NCBI GenBank assembly: GCA_050943255.1
Contig: JBMNOV010000004.1
Span: 15,398-79,397 of the forward strand
DNA: 64,000 nt
Direction: 5' to 3'
DNA from: UBA4844 sp050943255
GTDB lineage: Bacteria; Bacillota; Syntrophomonadia; Syntrophomonadales; Syntrophomonadaceae
The stretch's first letter is position 1; every line of letters starts with the position of its first letter. This document shows, one piece after another, positions 43,693 to 52,777 of the stretch. The translations under genes and the position numbers were made by a program. Below the pieces are notes generated by a model. The model saw only the letters and a program-made list of their open reading frames with translations, was not told the origin of the DNA and did not search any database.

Positions 43693-44838
43693 TTGCACAA
43701 TACCAACTTATCTATAGGTCAAGTTTCCTTCTTATTATTCATGATTCTTTTAGGTAATACTTTTGCTACTACCCCAATTAGCGGAGTTGGCCGGGATATC
43801 TGGCTAATTATTCTGCTCTCATCAGTAACAGGACTTTATCTAATATTGGCAATGGTAACTATACAACGGGCTTTCCCTGGCCAAAGTATTATCCAGATAA
43901 GTGAAATCTGCCTAGGTAAAATAGCAGGCAAGACACTAAATTTATTATTCATAACCATAATATTTTATATCACGATTATCTACCTTTCTGACCTCTGTAT
44001 CGTGATAAGAACCCTACTCCCTTTTTTAACCTGTAATCTGCTGCGCCCCTTGATTATGTTTACGGCAGTTTTTTGTATTTACAAAGGAATTAACTCGATC
44101 GGGCGGCTAGCTGAACTCATAATGCCGTTAATCTTACTTTTTATTACAGCCAATCTCTTGGTTATCAGTACTACCACTGATTTTTTCAGGATATATCCCC
44201 TGCTAGCTGATTGGAGAATAATTGCAGGTGGTCTTATTGATGCGGCTGGCTGGCCTTATTCCGGTATTATCGTCATAGCTATACTATTACCCTTTGTCTC
44301 CGATATTAAGCAAAGCACGCGTAGCTTGTATATCTGGTATTTTGTTGGGGTAATAATTTTTACGGTTAGGATCTTGCTGTTAGTGGCTACACTGGGTATA
44401 GAATATTTAGAATTATCTCGTTTTCCCTTGTATTCTGCCCTGGACAAAACAGCTTTTGCTAATTTTGAGCGGGTGGAGTTGTTCTTTTTTGCCCTCTGGT
44501 TTGTTTTTGGTTTCATGGCCCTATTAATTAATTATCTAGCTGGAATACTGGCTATAAAAGAATGGTTTAATTTAGCAGATATTAGATCAATAATTCTCCC
44601 AGCAGCTTTTTTTCTGGTGGTTATTTCCCTTTACACTTATAGCTCAGACATGGAATTCTATTTCCTGGAGGTTACAACTACCCCTTTGTTAGCGTTATTT
44701 ATAAATATACTATACCCAACCATAATTCTCATTGCTCTAAAACTCCGCAGGTCTAAGCTGCCATCAACTCGGGCCCGGTTAAACTCTGCCCCTTCTTTAG
44801 CGAACGATAAAACATTGGGGAATGTAAAACCAAGATAG
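43693..44838 (+). CDS. gerB: Spore germination receptor B subunit 2 (GerAB family permease)
   Basis: The second GerAB-type permease, 381 residues with about ten helices: LSIGQVSFLLFMILLGNTF at the start and RFPLYSALDKTAFANFERVELFFFALWFVFGF late in the sequence, both typical. The start is TTG at 43693 with AAGGAG 7 nt upstream. It ends one base before the convergent mfd stop codon, and no terminator fits between the two. Confidence 0.9.
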   Translation: MHNTNLSIGQVSFLLFMILLGNTFATTPISGVGRDIWLIILLSSVTGLYLILAMVTIQRAFPGQSIIQISEICLGKIAGKTLNLLFITIIFYITIIYLSDLCIVIRTLLPFLTCNLLRPLIMFTAVFCIYKGINSIGRLAELIMPLILLFITANLLVISTTTDFFRIYPLLADWRIIAGGLIDAAGWPYSGIIVIAILLPFVSDIKQSTRSLYIWYFVGVIIFTVRILLLVATLGIEYLELSRFPLYSALDKTAFANFERVELFFFALWFVFGFMALLINYLAGILAIKEWFNLADIRSIILPAAFFLVVISLYTYSSDMEFYFLEVTTTPLLALFINILYPTIILIALKLRRSKLPSTRARLNSAPSLANDKTLGNVKPR

Positions 44839-44839
44839 G

Positions 44840-47800
44840 TTAGGGAGATGTTATCATTTCCAGGATTTCTCCCAAACCTTGTAAGGAGGTAGATCTATCC
44901 AGGTTTAGCAAAAGGGTATCATTACCTAGACAGCGGATTTTTAATTTCTGGCTAAGGTTAGAAGAAAGATCCTGAGGTATTTTCCCCATTGTCTTTATCT
45001 CTACCTGGTACCCTTTCCGGCGCAATGATTTTATATCTTTACTTCGCGCCAAAATGCGTAGTGATGCTATTTGTAAAAAGTTCTCCACCGGGAGAGGAGG
45101 ATGTCCAAAACGGTCATTCAATTCACTGCGGATATCTGCTATTTCCTGCTGGTCATGAGCCAGGAGCAGACGCCGGTATAGTCGAATTTTAGTGCCAGAA
45201 TCAGGGATATAATCTTCGGGTATATAGTAATCAACATCAATATCCATTTGGGTATTTAACTCCTCCCTGGGGCTTTGCCCCTTAAGACGAGCACTTTCCT
45301 GCTCCAGCAGGCGACAGTAAAGATCAAAACCTACTGCATGAATATGGCCATGCTGTTCTGCTCCTAAAATATTTCCGGCTCCTCTTATTTCTAAATCCCT
45401 TAGGGCTATTTTCATCCCTGAACCTAGTTCATTAAATTCACGAATAGCATTTAACCTTTTTTGAGCTGTTTCCGTAATAACTTTATCAGGACGATAAGTT
45501 AAATAGGCATAGGCAATACGGTCTGCCCGCCCTACCCGTCCTCGTAGTTGATAAAGCTGAGCCAGCCCCATTTTGTCTGCTTCATCAATTATAATAGTAT
45601 TTACATTGGGCATATCCAGACCTGACTCGATTATGGTGGTACATAATAAGACTTGATATTTCCCTTGTATAAATTCCATTATGACCCGGGATAATTCTTC
45701 TTCATTCATTTTTCCGTGCCCAATTCCGATGCTAACACCAGGGAAAAGCCCCTGCAGGTGTTGGTGTACCCGGTAAATGTCTTCAATGCGGTTATGAACA
45801 AAGAATACTTGACCCTCACGTTCTAGTTCATTCCATACTGCCCGCGCTACAATCTCATCGTTATATTCTAATACATAAGTAGTAATGGGATAGCGTTGTG
45901 GTGGTGGAGTTTCGATTACACTGAGATCGCGTAGCCCGGTTAATGACATATGCAGGCTGCGGGGAATAGGAGTGGCAGAAAGACTGACTACATCAACTGT
46001 TTCTTTTAATGCTTTAATTTTTTCTTTTTGCGCAACCCCAAAGCGATGCTCTTCGTCGATTACTAATAGTCCAAGATCCTTAAATTGAATATCTCGTGAG
46101 AGCAATCGGTGAGTAGCTATGACTACATCAGTTACTCCCCTTTTTACATCTGCTATTATCCGTTTTTGTTCGCGGCTAGAGCGAAAACGGCTTAATACAT
46201 CAATAGTACAGGGATAACTTTCTAATCTTTCTTTAAAGGTCTGGTAATGCTGTTCAGCCAGAACTGTGGTGGGGACCAGCACAGCTACTTGTTTACCATC
46301 CATAATAGCCTTAAAAACAGCCCGTATAGCTACCTCGGTTTTACCGTAACCTACATCACCACAGACAAGGCGATCCATAGGTCGTTTGCTCTCCATATCC
46401 CGTTTTACTTCATTAATACTTTTTAGCTGATCCGGGGTTTCTTCATAAGGAAAAGCTGCTTCAAATTCACGCTGCCAGGGGGTATCCTCAGAAAAGGCAT
46501 ACCCTTCACTAGCCTCCCGGCTAGCATACAAGCGCAGGAGATCTTCTGCCATTTCCCGGACAGATTCAGAAACCTTTTTGCGGGTACGCTCCCATTCATT
46601 TCCTCCCAGCTTGCTTAATCGGGGAGACTTTTCCTGGGAAGTGGTATATTTATAGAGTAAATCCAGTTTATCTACCGGCAGGTATAGTTTATCTGTACCA
46701 GCATACTGCAGAAGAATATATTCTCGGGTAATACCGTCGTTTTCCACCTGGGTTACCCCCCGAAAAATTCCTATCCCATAATTTTCGTGAACTATATAGT
46801 CACCTAATTTCAAGTCTTCCAGCAGTAGGCGTTGTTCCGGCCTTTTACGCTGGCGCTTACTAGTTGCGGTAGTTTTACCCCAAATGTCCCTTTCCGTCAA
46901 CAAGGCCATTTCCAGAGTTTGGCTAACAAAACCTTTTTCCACGATTCCATCAGTAAATGTGACCGTATTTATATGTCTATCAACAAGCTCCCTTTGCATT
47001 TGCTCCCGGGCTATCTTGCTTTTAATCACCATCTTTATACTGTAGCCTTTCTCTTGCCACTCTTGCAGCCGATTAGTTAGTATGTCCAGATTGGTATAAA
47101 AAGGCTCCATTTCCTGCTGGGAAATATGCTCTAACATAGCTACCTTTACCTGAGGAATATTACCGGGAAAAAAAGAGTGGTATAAAACCGGTCGGGTTTT
47201 TAGCTCTTCCTGCAGGCTCTTTAACTCAAGTATTCTTGGTTCCCTAATAGACTTCCCCTGCTGCCGGGCTTCCTTAATAAACTCCCGGTGACGGCGAATA
47301 TTTTTTTCATATGAGCGGTAGCAATCACGAACTTCATCAATAAATAAAGGGGTATCCGGGAGCAGGTAATCTAAGATAGTACTATCCGATTCCCTTTCAC
47401 AAAGCTCATCAGCAGGAACTATCTTAATAAACTTTTCGGACTTACCCGAACGTTGACTTTCTATGTCCAAACGGCGGATGGATTCGATATAATCTCCAAA
47501 AAACTCCATCCGAATAGCTTCCTTTTCGGCTGGAGAAAATATATCAATTATTCCCCCACGCACTGCAAATTCTCCGGCACGGGTAACAGTCGTTACCCGG
47601 TTATAGCCGTTACTAACCAGGTGGGGCAGGAGTTTGTCAACCGGTTGTTCTACCCCTGGACGTATTTCTAAGGTACCTGCCTGCATTTTTTGAGGACTAA
47701 TAATTGTAAACAGGAAAGCTTCCGGGGTAGCAATAATTATTTGGTTACGTTTAGGATGTTGTAGACATTCCTGCAAGCTTAAAATACGTTTTACTTCTAC

Positions 47801-48082
47801 ACTGGAATAGTTTTCTTTCATAAAGACAAAATCACGTCCCAGAAACATCAATAAACGGCTTTTATCTATAAACCCCTCCAGTTCATGGGCCAGGTCATAT
47901 GCTTTCTCTTCCCCTGCTACCAGACAGAGTAGCTTTCCCGGTAGTAATTTTAGTAATTGGGCCAACACAAAACTCCGGGCGCTCCCCCCCAGCCCGGTTA
48001 AAATAACATTTTCTTTATTTTGCAGGCATTTAGTTGCCTGTTTTATAACTTCTATATTCAATCTATTAGCAAACCTCCCCAT
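44840..48082 (-). CDS. mfd: Transcription-repair coupling factor
   Basis: Removes RNA polymerase stalled at lesions and recruits UvrA. Domains in order: UvrB-like N-terminal module (LTGLGGSARSFVLAQLL, RAGEFAVRGGIIDIFSP), the CarD-like RNA polymerase interaction domain (LKLGDYIVHENYGIGIFRGV), the RecG-like helicase with Walker A GDVGYGKTE and the DEEH box VIDEEHRFG, the TRG motif region (QLYQLRGRVGR) and the C-terminal TRCF domain. At 1080 residues it is somewhat shorter than the usual 1150-1180. The ATG at 48082 lacks a good ribosome site; a TTG seven codons downstream would have GGGGAGG 12 nt before it. Confidence 0.97.
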   Translation of the reverse strand: MGRFANRLNIEVIKQATKCLQNKENVILTGLGGSARSFVLAQLLKLLPGKLLCLVAGEEKAYDLAHELEGFIDKSRLLMFLGRDFVFMKENYSSVEVKRILSLQECLQHPKRNQIIIATPEAFLFTIISPQKMQAGTLEIRPGVEQPVDKLLPHLVSNGYNRVTTVTRAGEFAVRGGIIDIFSPAEKEAIRMEFFGDYIESIRRLDIESQRSGKSEKFIKIVPADELCERESDSTILDYLLPDTPLFIDEVRDCYRSYEKNIRRHREFIKEARQQGKSIREPRILELKSLQEELKTRPVLYHSFFPGNIPQVKVAMLEHISQQEMEPFYTNLDILTNRLQEWQEKGYSIKMVIKSKIAREQMQRELVDRHINTVTFTDGIVEKGFVSQTLEMALLTERDIWGKTTATSKRQRKRPEQRLLLEDLKLGDYIVHENYGIGIFRGVTQVENDGITREYILLQYAGTDKLYLPVDKLDLLYKYTTSQEKSPRLSKLGGNEWERTRKKVSESVREMAEDLLRLYASREASEGYAFSEDTPWQREFEAAFPYEETPDQLKSINEVKRDMESKRPMDRLVCGDVGYGKTEVAIRAVFKAIMDGKQVAVLVPTTVLAEQHYQTFKERLESYPCTIDVLSRFRSSREQKRIIADVKRGVTDVVIATHRLLSRDIQFKDLGLLVIDEEHRFGVAQKEKIKALKETVDVVSLSATPIPRSLHMSLTGLRDLSVIETPPPQRYPITTYVLEYNDEIVARAVWNELEREGQVFFVHNRIEDIYRVHQHLQGLFPGVSIGIGHGKMNEEELSRVIMEFIQGKYQVLLCTTIIESGLDMPNVNTIIIDEADKMGLAQLYQLRGRVGRADRIAYAYLTYRPDKVITETAQKRLNAIREFNELGSGMKIALRDLEIRGAGNILGAEQHGHIHAVGFDLYCRLLEQESARLKGQSPREELNTQMDIDVDYYIPEDYIPDSGTKIRLYRRLLLAHDQQEIADIRSELNDRFGHPPLPVENFLQIASLRILARSKDIKSLRRKGYQVEIKTMGKIPQDLSSNLSQKLKIRCLGNDTLLLNLDRSTSLQGLGEILEMITSP

Positions 48083-48176
48083 AAATCAAGGGATAATAAT
48101 TAGAAAAACGCACTCAGCCAGCATACTTTCGGCACAGTAATAGTATAATTAATTACTTAAAATTTTTCGTAACAAT

Positions 48177-48216
48177 ATACCCAATCGGAGAATTAATACA
48201 TAATCCTATTGGGTAT
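48177..48216. repeat. Inverted repeat between fin and mfd
   Basis: A 13-bp stem with one mismatch, 48177-48189 (ATACCCAATCGGA) with 48204-48216. On the plus strand it is followed by GTTTTC; on the minus strand, where the genes run, no T-run follows. It could be a weak terminator or a leader structure of mfd. Confidence 0.45.
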
Positions 48217-48244
48217 GTTTTCTGGTATTATAGAAATTTTTCTC

Positions 48245-48418
48245 TTAATTATAATAGTGTTGTCTTATAATAAAAGCATCCCCTGTTCCCATTTCATGCT
48301 CTAGTTCCAGGGTACAATCCTCACAAGTACCGTTTAACTGTATAGCTCCTTCCGGGCCTTCTACCTCTTCAGTAAAATAAACCAGCTGACAATACTCACA
48401 AACATGGTAAATTTTCAT
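48245..48418 (-). CDS. fin: Anti-sigma-F factor Fin
   Basis: A 57-residue gene found between pth and mfd. Two zinc-ribbon cysteine pairs are visible: Cys7-x-x-Cys10 (CEYC) and Cys32-x-x-Cys35 (CEDC). In B. subtilis Fin (YabK) lies at exactly this place, spoVC-fin-mfd, and helps switch the forespore from sigma-F to sigma-G by antagonising sigma-F. AAAGGAG lies 8 nt before the ATG. The identity rests on synteny, length and cysteine pattern. Confidence 0.85.
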   Translation of the reverse strand: MKIYHVCEYCQLVYFTEEVEGPEGAIQLNGTCEDCTLELEHEMGTGDAFIIRQHYYN

Positions 48419-48480
48419 TATACCTGCTCCTTTGGGTTTTTTTATAGTCTCCCTGAGAAAGCAGGCAAATATACCTTTGA

Positions 48481-49032
48481 TTAATTATACTCATTCATCG
48501 CTCGTTCTATGCCCTGTTTTACCCAGCACTCCACCGCATCAGCCGCCTTCATGATAGTATCATTAATAAGCCCTTGTTCGACAGGACTAAAAATCCCCAA
48601 CACCCAGCTTATTGCAGTATTATCGGGCCGTCCGATACCAATCCGCACCCGGGCTAATTCTTTACTGCCCAAGTACTCAATAATTGAAGCCATGCCATTA
48701 TGTCCCCCACTGCCACCTTGAGCCCGCAGGCGCAGGGTGCCAGGTGTCAAATCCATATCATCATATACTATTATAAGATCATCTAGTCCCAGCTTATACC
48801 AGCGCATAAGAGGTTGAACCGTTTTGCCACTAAGGTTCATATAGGTAAGCGGTTTAACCAACAAAGCCTTTTCCCCTGCTATACGGATATGTCCGATAAT
48901 GGCATCAAACCGGTTTTCCTCTTTTTCTATAGGATGGCGCCGGGCGAGTTCTTCTACTACCTTAAAACCAACGTTGTGGCGGGTATCTCTATATTTTTTT
49001 CCCGGATTGCCCAGCCCTACAATTACTTTCAT
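48481..49032 (-). CDS. pth: Peptidyl-tRNA hydrolase
   Basis: Releases peptides from prematurely dissociated peptidyl-tRNA. The 183-residue enzyme has VGLGNPGKKYRDTRHNVGF with catalytic His20, PLTYMNLSG, VYDDMDL with the catalytic aspartate and GGSGGHNGMASI. The gene is called spoVC in B. subtilis. CGAGG lies 10 nt before the ATG. It is followed by fin and preceded by rplY, the conserved order. Confidence 0.97.
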   Translation of the reverse strand: MKVIVGLGNPGKKYRDTRHNVGFKVVEELARRHPIEKEENRFDAIIGHIRIAGEKALLVKPLTYMNLSGKTVQPLMRWYKLGLDDLIIVYDDMDLTPGTLRLRAQGGSGGHNGMASIIEYLGSKELARVRIGIGRPDNTAISWVLGIFSPVEQGLINDTIMKAADAVECWVKQGIERAMNEYN

Positions 49033-49232
49033 AATGTATTTACCTCGGAATCAACTATATATTTATAAAAAAACAATCGTGAATATTTATGGTGTTACCG
49101 GTAACGCCTTTAGAATTCTATATGTTTGAAAATAATCTAATCGCTATTCTTATTACCGGAGTAATGGTATTCCTGATATTTATCTTATTATAATAATTTA
49201 AGCTAATAACATCAAAATGGTAAAGTAATAAT

Positions 49233-49265
49233 GAAAAAAGGACTGAGTCCTAATCTCAATCCTTT
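49233..49265 (-). terminator. Intrinsic terminator after rplY
   Basis: An 11-bp stem (49237-49247 with 49255-49265, one G-U pair in RNA) followed on the minus strand by six T. It lies 18 bp after the rplY stop codon. Confidence 0.85.
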
Positions 49266-49282
49266 TCACCCATCAATTGGTT

Positions 49283-49909
49283 TTATTCGCCTTCAGCTGT
49301 TACTTCTTGATTAGTTTCGCCTTCTTCAGCCTGTAATTCTTCAACCACTTCTCGGGATGGAGCCAATATAGTAACTATCAAGGAATCAGGATCAGATACT
49401 AACTCTACTTCAGGTGGTAGGGTTAAATCCCCAACCGTTATCTTATCACCAATATCAAGTACAGCTACATCACAAGTGATACTATCAGGAATATCTTGAG
49501 GTAAACAGGAGATTTCTATCTCCTTAGTCCCTACTTGCAGAATACCGCCTTTTTTTATTACCTCTTCCTCACCCGTAATATATACACTGACTACGGTATT
49601 TATCTTTTCATTCATATTTACTTTCCAAAAGTCAACATGAATAAGCTGACCACTAACAGGATGCCTTTGCATCTCCCGAACTACTGCCATTATACTATTA
49701 CTGCCTTGGATTTCGAGGGAAAAGAGCCCCCTTACCCCATGGTTTTGGAAAACTCGAGTCAGTTGCCGCAAATCGAAGGCTATGGTTTGATTATCTATTC
49801 CTTTACCATATACCGTCCCGGGGATAAACCCTTTGTGCTTGAGCTCATTGAGATAACCCTTGGTTTTTATATCTCGTCGCTGGCAGTTAATTTTTTCTGC
49901 ATTAGCCAT
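49283..49909 (-). CDS. rplY: 50S ribosomal protein L25/general stress protein Ctc
   Basis: Binds 5S rRNA. The N-terminal L25 domain (residues 1-95; RDIKTKGYLNELKHKGFIPGTVYGKG) is followed by the TL5/Ctc C-terminal beta domain (residues 96-190; ISCLPQDIPDSITCDV) and an acidic glutamate-rich tail. At 208 residues this is the long Ctc form. AAGGAGGAG precedes the ATG. Position between prs and pth matches ctc of B. subtilis. Confidence 0.96.
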   Translation of the reverse strand: MANAEKINCQRRDIKTKGYLNELKHKGFIPGTVYGKGIDNQTIAFDLRQLTRVFQNHGVRGLFSLEIQGSNSIMAVVREMQRHPVSGQLIHVDFWKVNMNEKINTVVSVYITGEEEVIKKGGILQVGTKEIEISCLPQDIPDSITCDVAVLDIGDKITVGDLTLPPEVELVSDPDSLIVTILAPSREVVEELQAEEGETNQEVTAEGE

Positions 49910-50089
49910 AAAACTCCTCCTTATTAAAAATTAGTCTTGCTTAAAACAATTATATAATTCTGGATTTGCCCTTAAAAAAATATTTCTTTTCATTCATGAT
50001 CAGTTAATCGGGGTTTAGTATTCTTCAAAAAAATGGTTAAGAATCAATTGTTATTATAACAGTTTTAGCAACTGATGTCTAAAAGACGG

Positions 50090-51043
50090 CTAATCCTCGA
50101 ATAATTTGCTTACCGACAGGTCTTCATGAATCCTTAAGATAGCTTCGCCTATCAAAGGCGCAACTGAGAGAACCGTAATATTCGGCAATTTTTTTTCATC
50201 CAATAAGGGTATAGTATTTGTAACTACAATTTCTTCAAAAGGGGAGTTAGCTAACCTTTCTATCGCTGGTCCAGAAAATACTGGGTGAGTACAGCATCCA
50301 TATACCTTTACCGCGCCTTTATCCTTCATAACCTGAGCTGCAGTACATAGTGTACCAGCGGTATCTATTATATCATCAATAATAATAACTGCTTTACCTG
50401 CAACATCTCCGATAACATTCATAACTTCAGAAACATTAGGCTCTGGGCGGCGCTTGTCTACTATGGCTAGAGGAGTTCCTAATTTTTCAGCTAAATCACG
50501 TGCCCGGGTAACTCCCCCTACATCAGGAGATAGTATAACCGCATTTTCATGCAAGCCCCGAGATTTAAAATATTCGGCTATGGTAGGTACCCCAGGAAGA
50601 TGGTCAACCGGAATGTCATAGAATCCCTGAATCTGATTAGCATGTAAGTCCACCGCTACTACCCGCTGGGCACCAGCTTGTACAATCAGATTGGAAACCA
50701 ATTTGGCGGTAATAGGATCCCGTGCTTTAGTTTTACGATCCTGACGGGCATATCCATAATACGGGATAACCGCATTTATCCGGGAAGCGGAAGCCCTTCT
50801 TAAGGCATCAATCATTATGAGTAGTTCCATCAGATTTTCATTAACCGGAGAACAAGTTGGCTGGACTACAAATACATCAACCCCCCGAACACTTTCATTA
50901 ATTTCACAGTTAATTTCCCCATCAGAAAAGCTTGATACCTTGGCCTTCCCTAATGGGATATCCAAGTATTTAGCAATTTCTTCGGCAAGGCAAGGATTGG
51001 CATTTCCAGTAAATAAGTTCATCCTCCACCTGGATGCTTTCAT
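50090..51043 (-). CDS. prs: Ribose-phosphate pyrophosphokinase
   Basis: Makes PRPP from ribose 5-phosphate and ATP for nucleotide, histidine and NAD synthesis. The 317-residue enzyme has FSDGEINCEINESVRG, YGYARQDRK, DLHANQIQGF and the PRPP-binding loop IIIDDIIDTAGTL. AGGAGG lies 8 nt before the ATG. It follows glmU by 73 bp, the conserved glmU-prs order. Confidence 0.97.
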   Translation of the reverse strand: MKASRWRMNLFTGNANPCLAEEIAKYLDIPLGKAKVSSFSDGEINCEINESVRGVDVFVVQPTCSPVNENLMELLIMIDALRRASASRINAVIPYYGYARQDRKTKARDPITAKLVSNLIVQAGAQRVVAVDLHANQIQGFYDIPVDHLPGVPTIAEYFKSRGLHENAVILSPDVGGVTRARDLAEKLGTPLAIVDKRRPEPNVSEVMNVIGDVAGKAVIIIDDIIDTAGTLCTAAQVMKDKGAVKVYGCCTHPVFSGPAIERLANSPFEEIVVTNTIPLLDEKKLPNITVLSVAPLIGEAILRIHEDLSVSKLFED

Positions 51044-51115
51044 CTTTTTTACCTCCTAATGAATTGTCCAAATATTAAAACATATTAAAGCAGCAAAACT
51101 TCATTTTATTAGCGG

Positions 51116-52474
51116 TCATTTTAAGGGAGACTTTCTAGGCCAAACTTTTTGTTGCGCCCGTTCAACTGCCAGACTAAAGGCAGGAACATCATGAGTAATA
51201 GTCGATCCAGCTCCAGTTACAGACTCTTCCCCAATGGTAACTGGTGCTACCAGGTTAGTATTGCTGCCAATAAATACTTTATCATGCAAGACGGTACGGT
51301 GCTTTTTCTGTCCATCATAGTTACAAGTTATAGTACCAGCACCAATGTTAACTCCTTGCCCCAACCAGGCATCTCCCACATAACTTAGATGGGGTACTTT
51401 ACTGCCGGTACCAATGACCGATTTCTTAATCTCAACAAAATCGCCCACCTTGACCCTTTCATGCAGTTCCGTTTCCGGTCTAAGGTAGGCAAAAGGCCCG
51501 ATATTGCAGTAATCAGATATGTTAGCCTGTATCACCCGTGAGTGTTCAATTATAACTTCATTCCCTATAGTAGAACTAGTAATAAAACTGTAAGGGCCTA
51601 TTACACATCGCTGCCCTATACTAGTTTTACCTCCAATTATAGTATAAGGTTGAATAACCGAATCAAAACCAATTTTAACCTCAGAGTCAATAAAAACTGT
51701 ATCCGGAGCTATAATTGTAACCCCGTTTCTCATCAGGTCCTGTTTCTTTCTTGTACGGATTATGCTTTCGGCCTGGGAAAGCTGGACTCGATCATTTATG
51801 CCATATATTTGGTCTATTTCCTTTATAGCTAGTACTGCTACCTTATGGCATTGCTCCTTTAATATGGGCAAAACATCTGTTAAATAATATTCCCCCTGAG
51901 CATTACTGGTATTTATCTGGGATAATGCAGAAAAAACCGAACTGGCCTTAAAACAATATATACCGGTATTAATTTCGGATATTAACTTTTCCTGAGGGCT
52001 AGCGTCTTTTTCTTCTATAATCTGTTTTAGCCCTCCATTATCATCCCGGATAATACGACCATAACCATAAGGTTCCGGTAATTCAGCACTAAGCACAGTG
52101 GCTTTGGCCTGCTGCTGTTCGTGGTATATTAGCAGTTGCTTAATTGTCTTTGCTTCCAAAAGAGGAGTATCACCAGGTAATACTACCAAATTGCTATCCA
52201 GGCTAATACTTCCCCGAGCTTGCATTAAGGCGTGCCCAGTTCCCAATTGCTCTTCTTGAATTACAAAATTCACGTTTTCTGGAGCTAGTACTTGCTGTAC
52301 TAACTCCCTACCATGACCAACTACCAAATTAATATCATTTATCCCAGCTTCTCTAATCGCATTGATAACATATGCTACCATGGGCTTGCCTGCCACCTGG
52401 TGCAGTACCTTAGGAGTTTGGGAATGCATACGAGCCCCTTTACCAGCAGCCAATATAATTGCTGAATATTTCAC
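51116..52474 (-). CDS. glmU: Bifunctional UDP-N-acetylglucosamine pyrophosphorylase/glucosamine-1-phosphate N-acetyltransferase
   Basis: Makes UDP-GlcNAc for peptidoglycan. The N-terminal pyrophosphorylase domain (about residues 1-230) has LAAGKGARMHSQTPKVLH and QLGTGHA; the C-terminal left-handed beta helix (residues 250-445) carries the acetyltransferase, with YLRPETELHERVKVGDFVEIKKS and NIGAGTITCNYDG. The 452-residue length is typical. AAAGGATGG lies 12 nt before the ATG. Confidence 0.97.
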   Translation of the reverse strand: MKYSAIILAAGKGARMHSQTPKVLHQVAGKPMVAYVINAIREAGINDINLVVGHGRELVQQVLAPENVNFVIQEEQLGTGHALMQARGSISLDSNLVVLPGDTPLLEAKTIKQLLIYHEQQQAKATVLSAELPEPYGYGRIIRDDNGGLKQIIEEKDASPQEKLISEINTGIYCFKASSVFSALSQINTSNAQGEYYLTDVLPILKEQCHKVAVLAIKEIDQIYGINDRVQLSQAESIIRTRKKQDLMRNGVTIIAPDTVFIDSEVKIGFDSVIQPYTIIGGKTSIGQRCVIGPYSFITSSTIGNEVIIEHSRVIQANISDYCNIGPFAYLRPETELHERVKVGDFVEIKKSVIGTGSKVPHLSYVGDAWLGQGVNIGAGTITCNYDGQKKHRTVLHDKVFIGSNTNLVAPVTIGEESVTGAGSTITHDVPAFSLAVERAQQKVWPRKSPLK

Positions 52475-52694
52475 AAATCATTCCATCCTTTTTAGAAAAT
52501 AGCTTTATTTTTATCATATGCCATTGTATTAGACCAGTGTACACTATAATTATACCTATTAATACAAAAATAGACACCGATAACACTGATTTTTTATGAT
52601 AAACTGCAGGTTATTATAGGGATTAGGCCAGGTAGGGAAAAAATATATATAACATATCTATTTTCCAAGGGAATAAGGTCCAAGAAGATTTTAA

Positions 52695-52728
52695 GAATGC
52701 TCTGTCTTTACCTTCAAACAGAGCATTC
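52695..52728 (-). terminator. Hairpin after the nucleotidyltransferase gene
   Basis: A perfect 11-bp stem (GAATGCTCTGT, 52695-52705, with 52718-52728) followed on the minus strand by TTAAAATC, a poor T-tract. The rest of the 303-bp gap (52475-52777) holds a diverged AGACACCGATAACACTG repeat near 52569 and nothing coding. Confidence 0.6.
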
Positions 52729-52777
52729 CTATTAGGAATGGATAAGTGAGCATTCAGGCTTGACCAAACTAAAAGTT

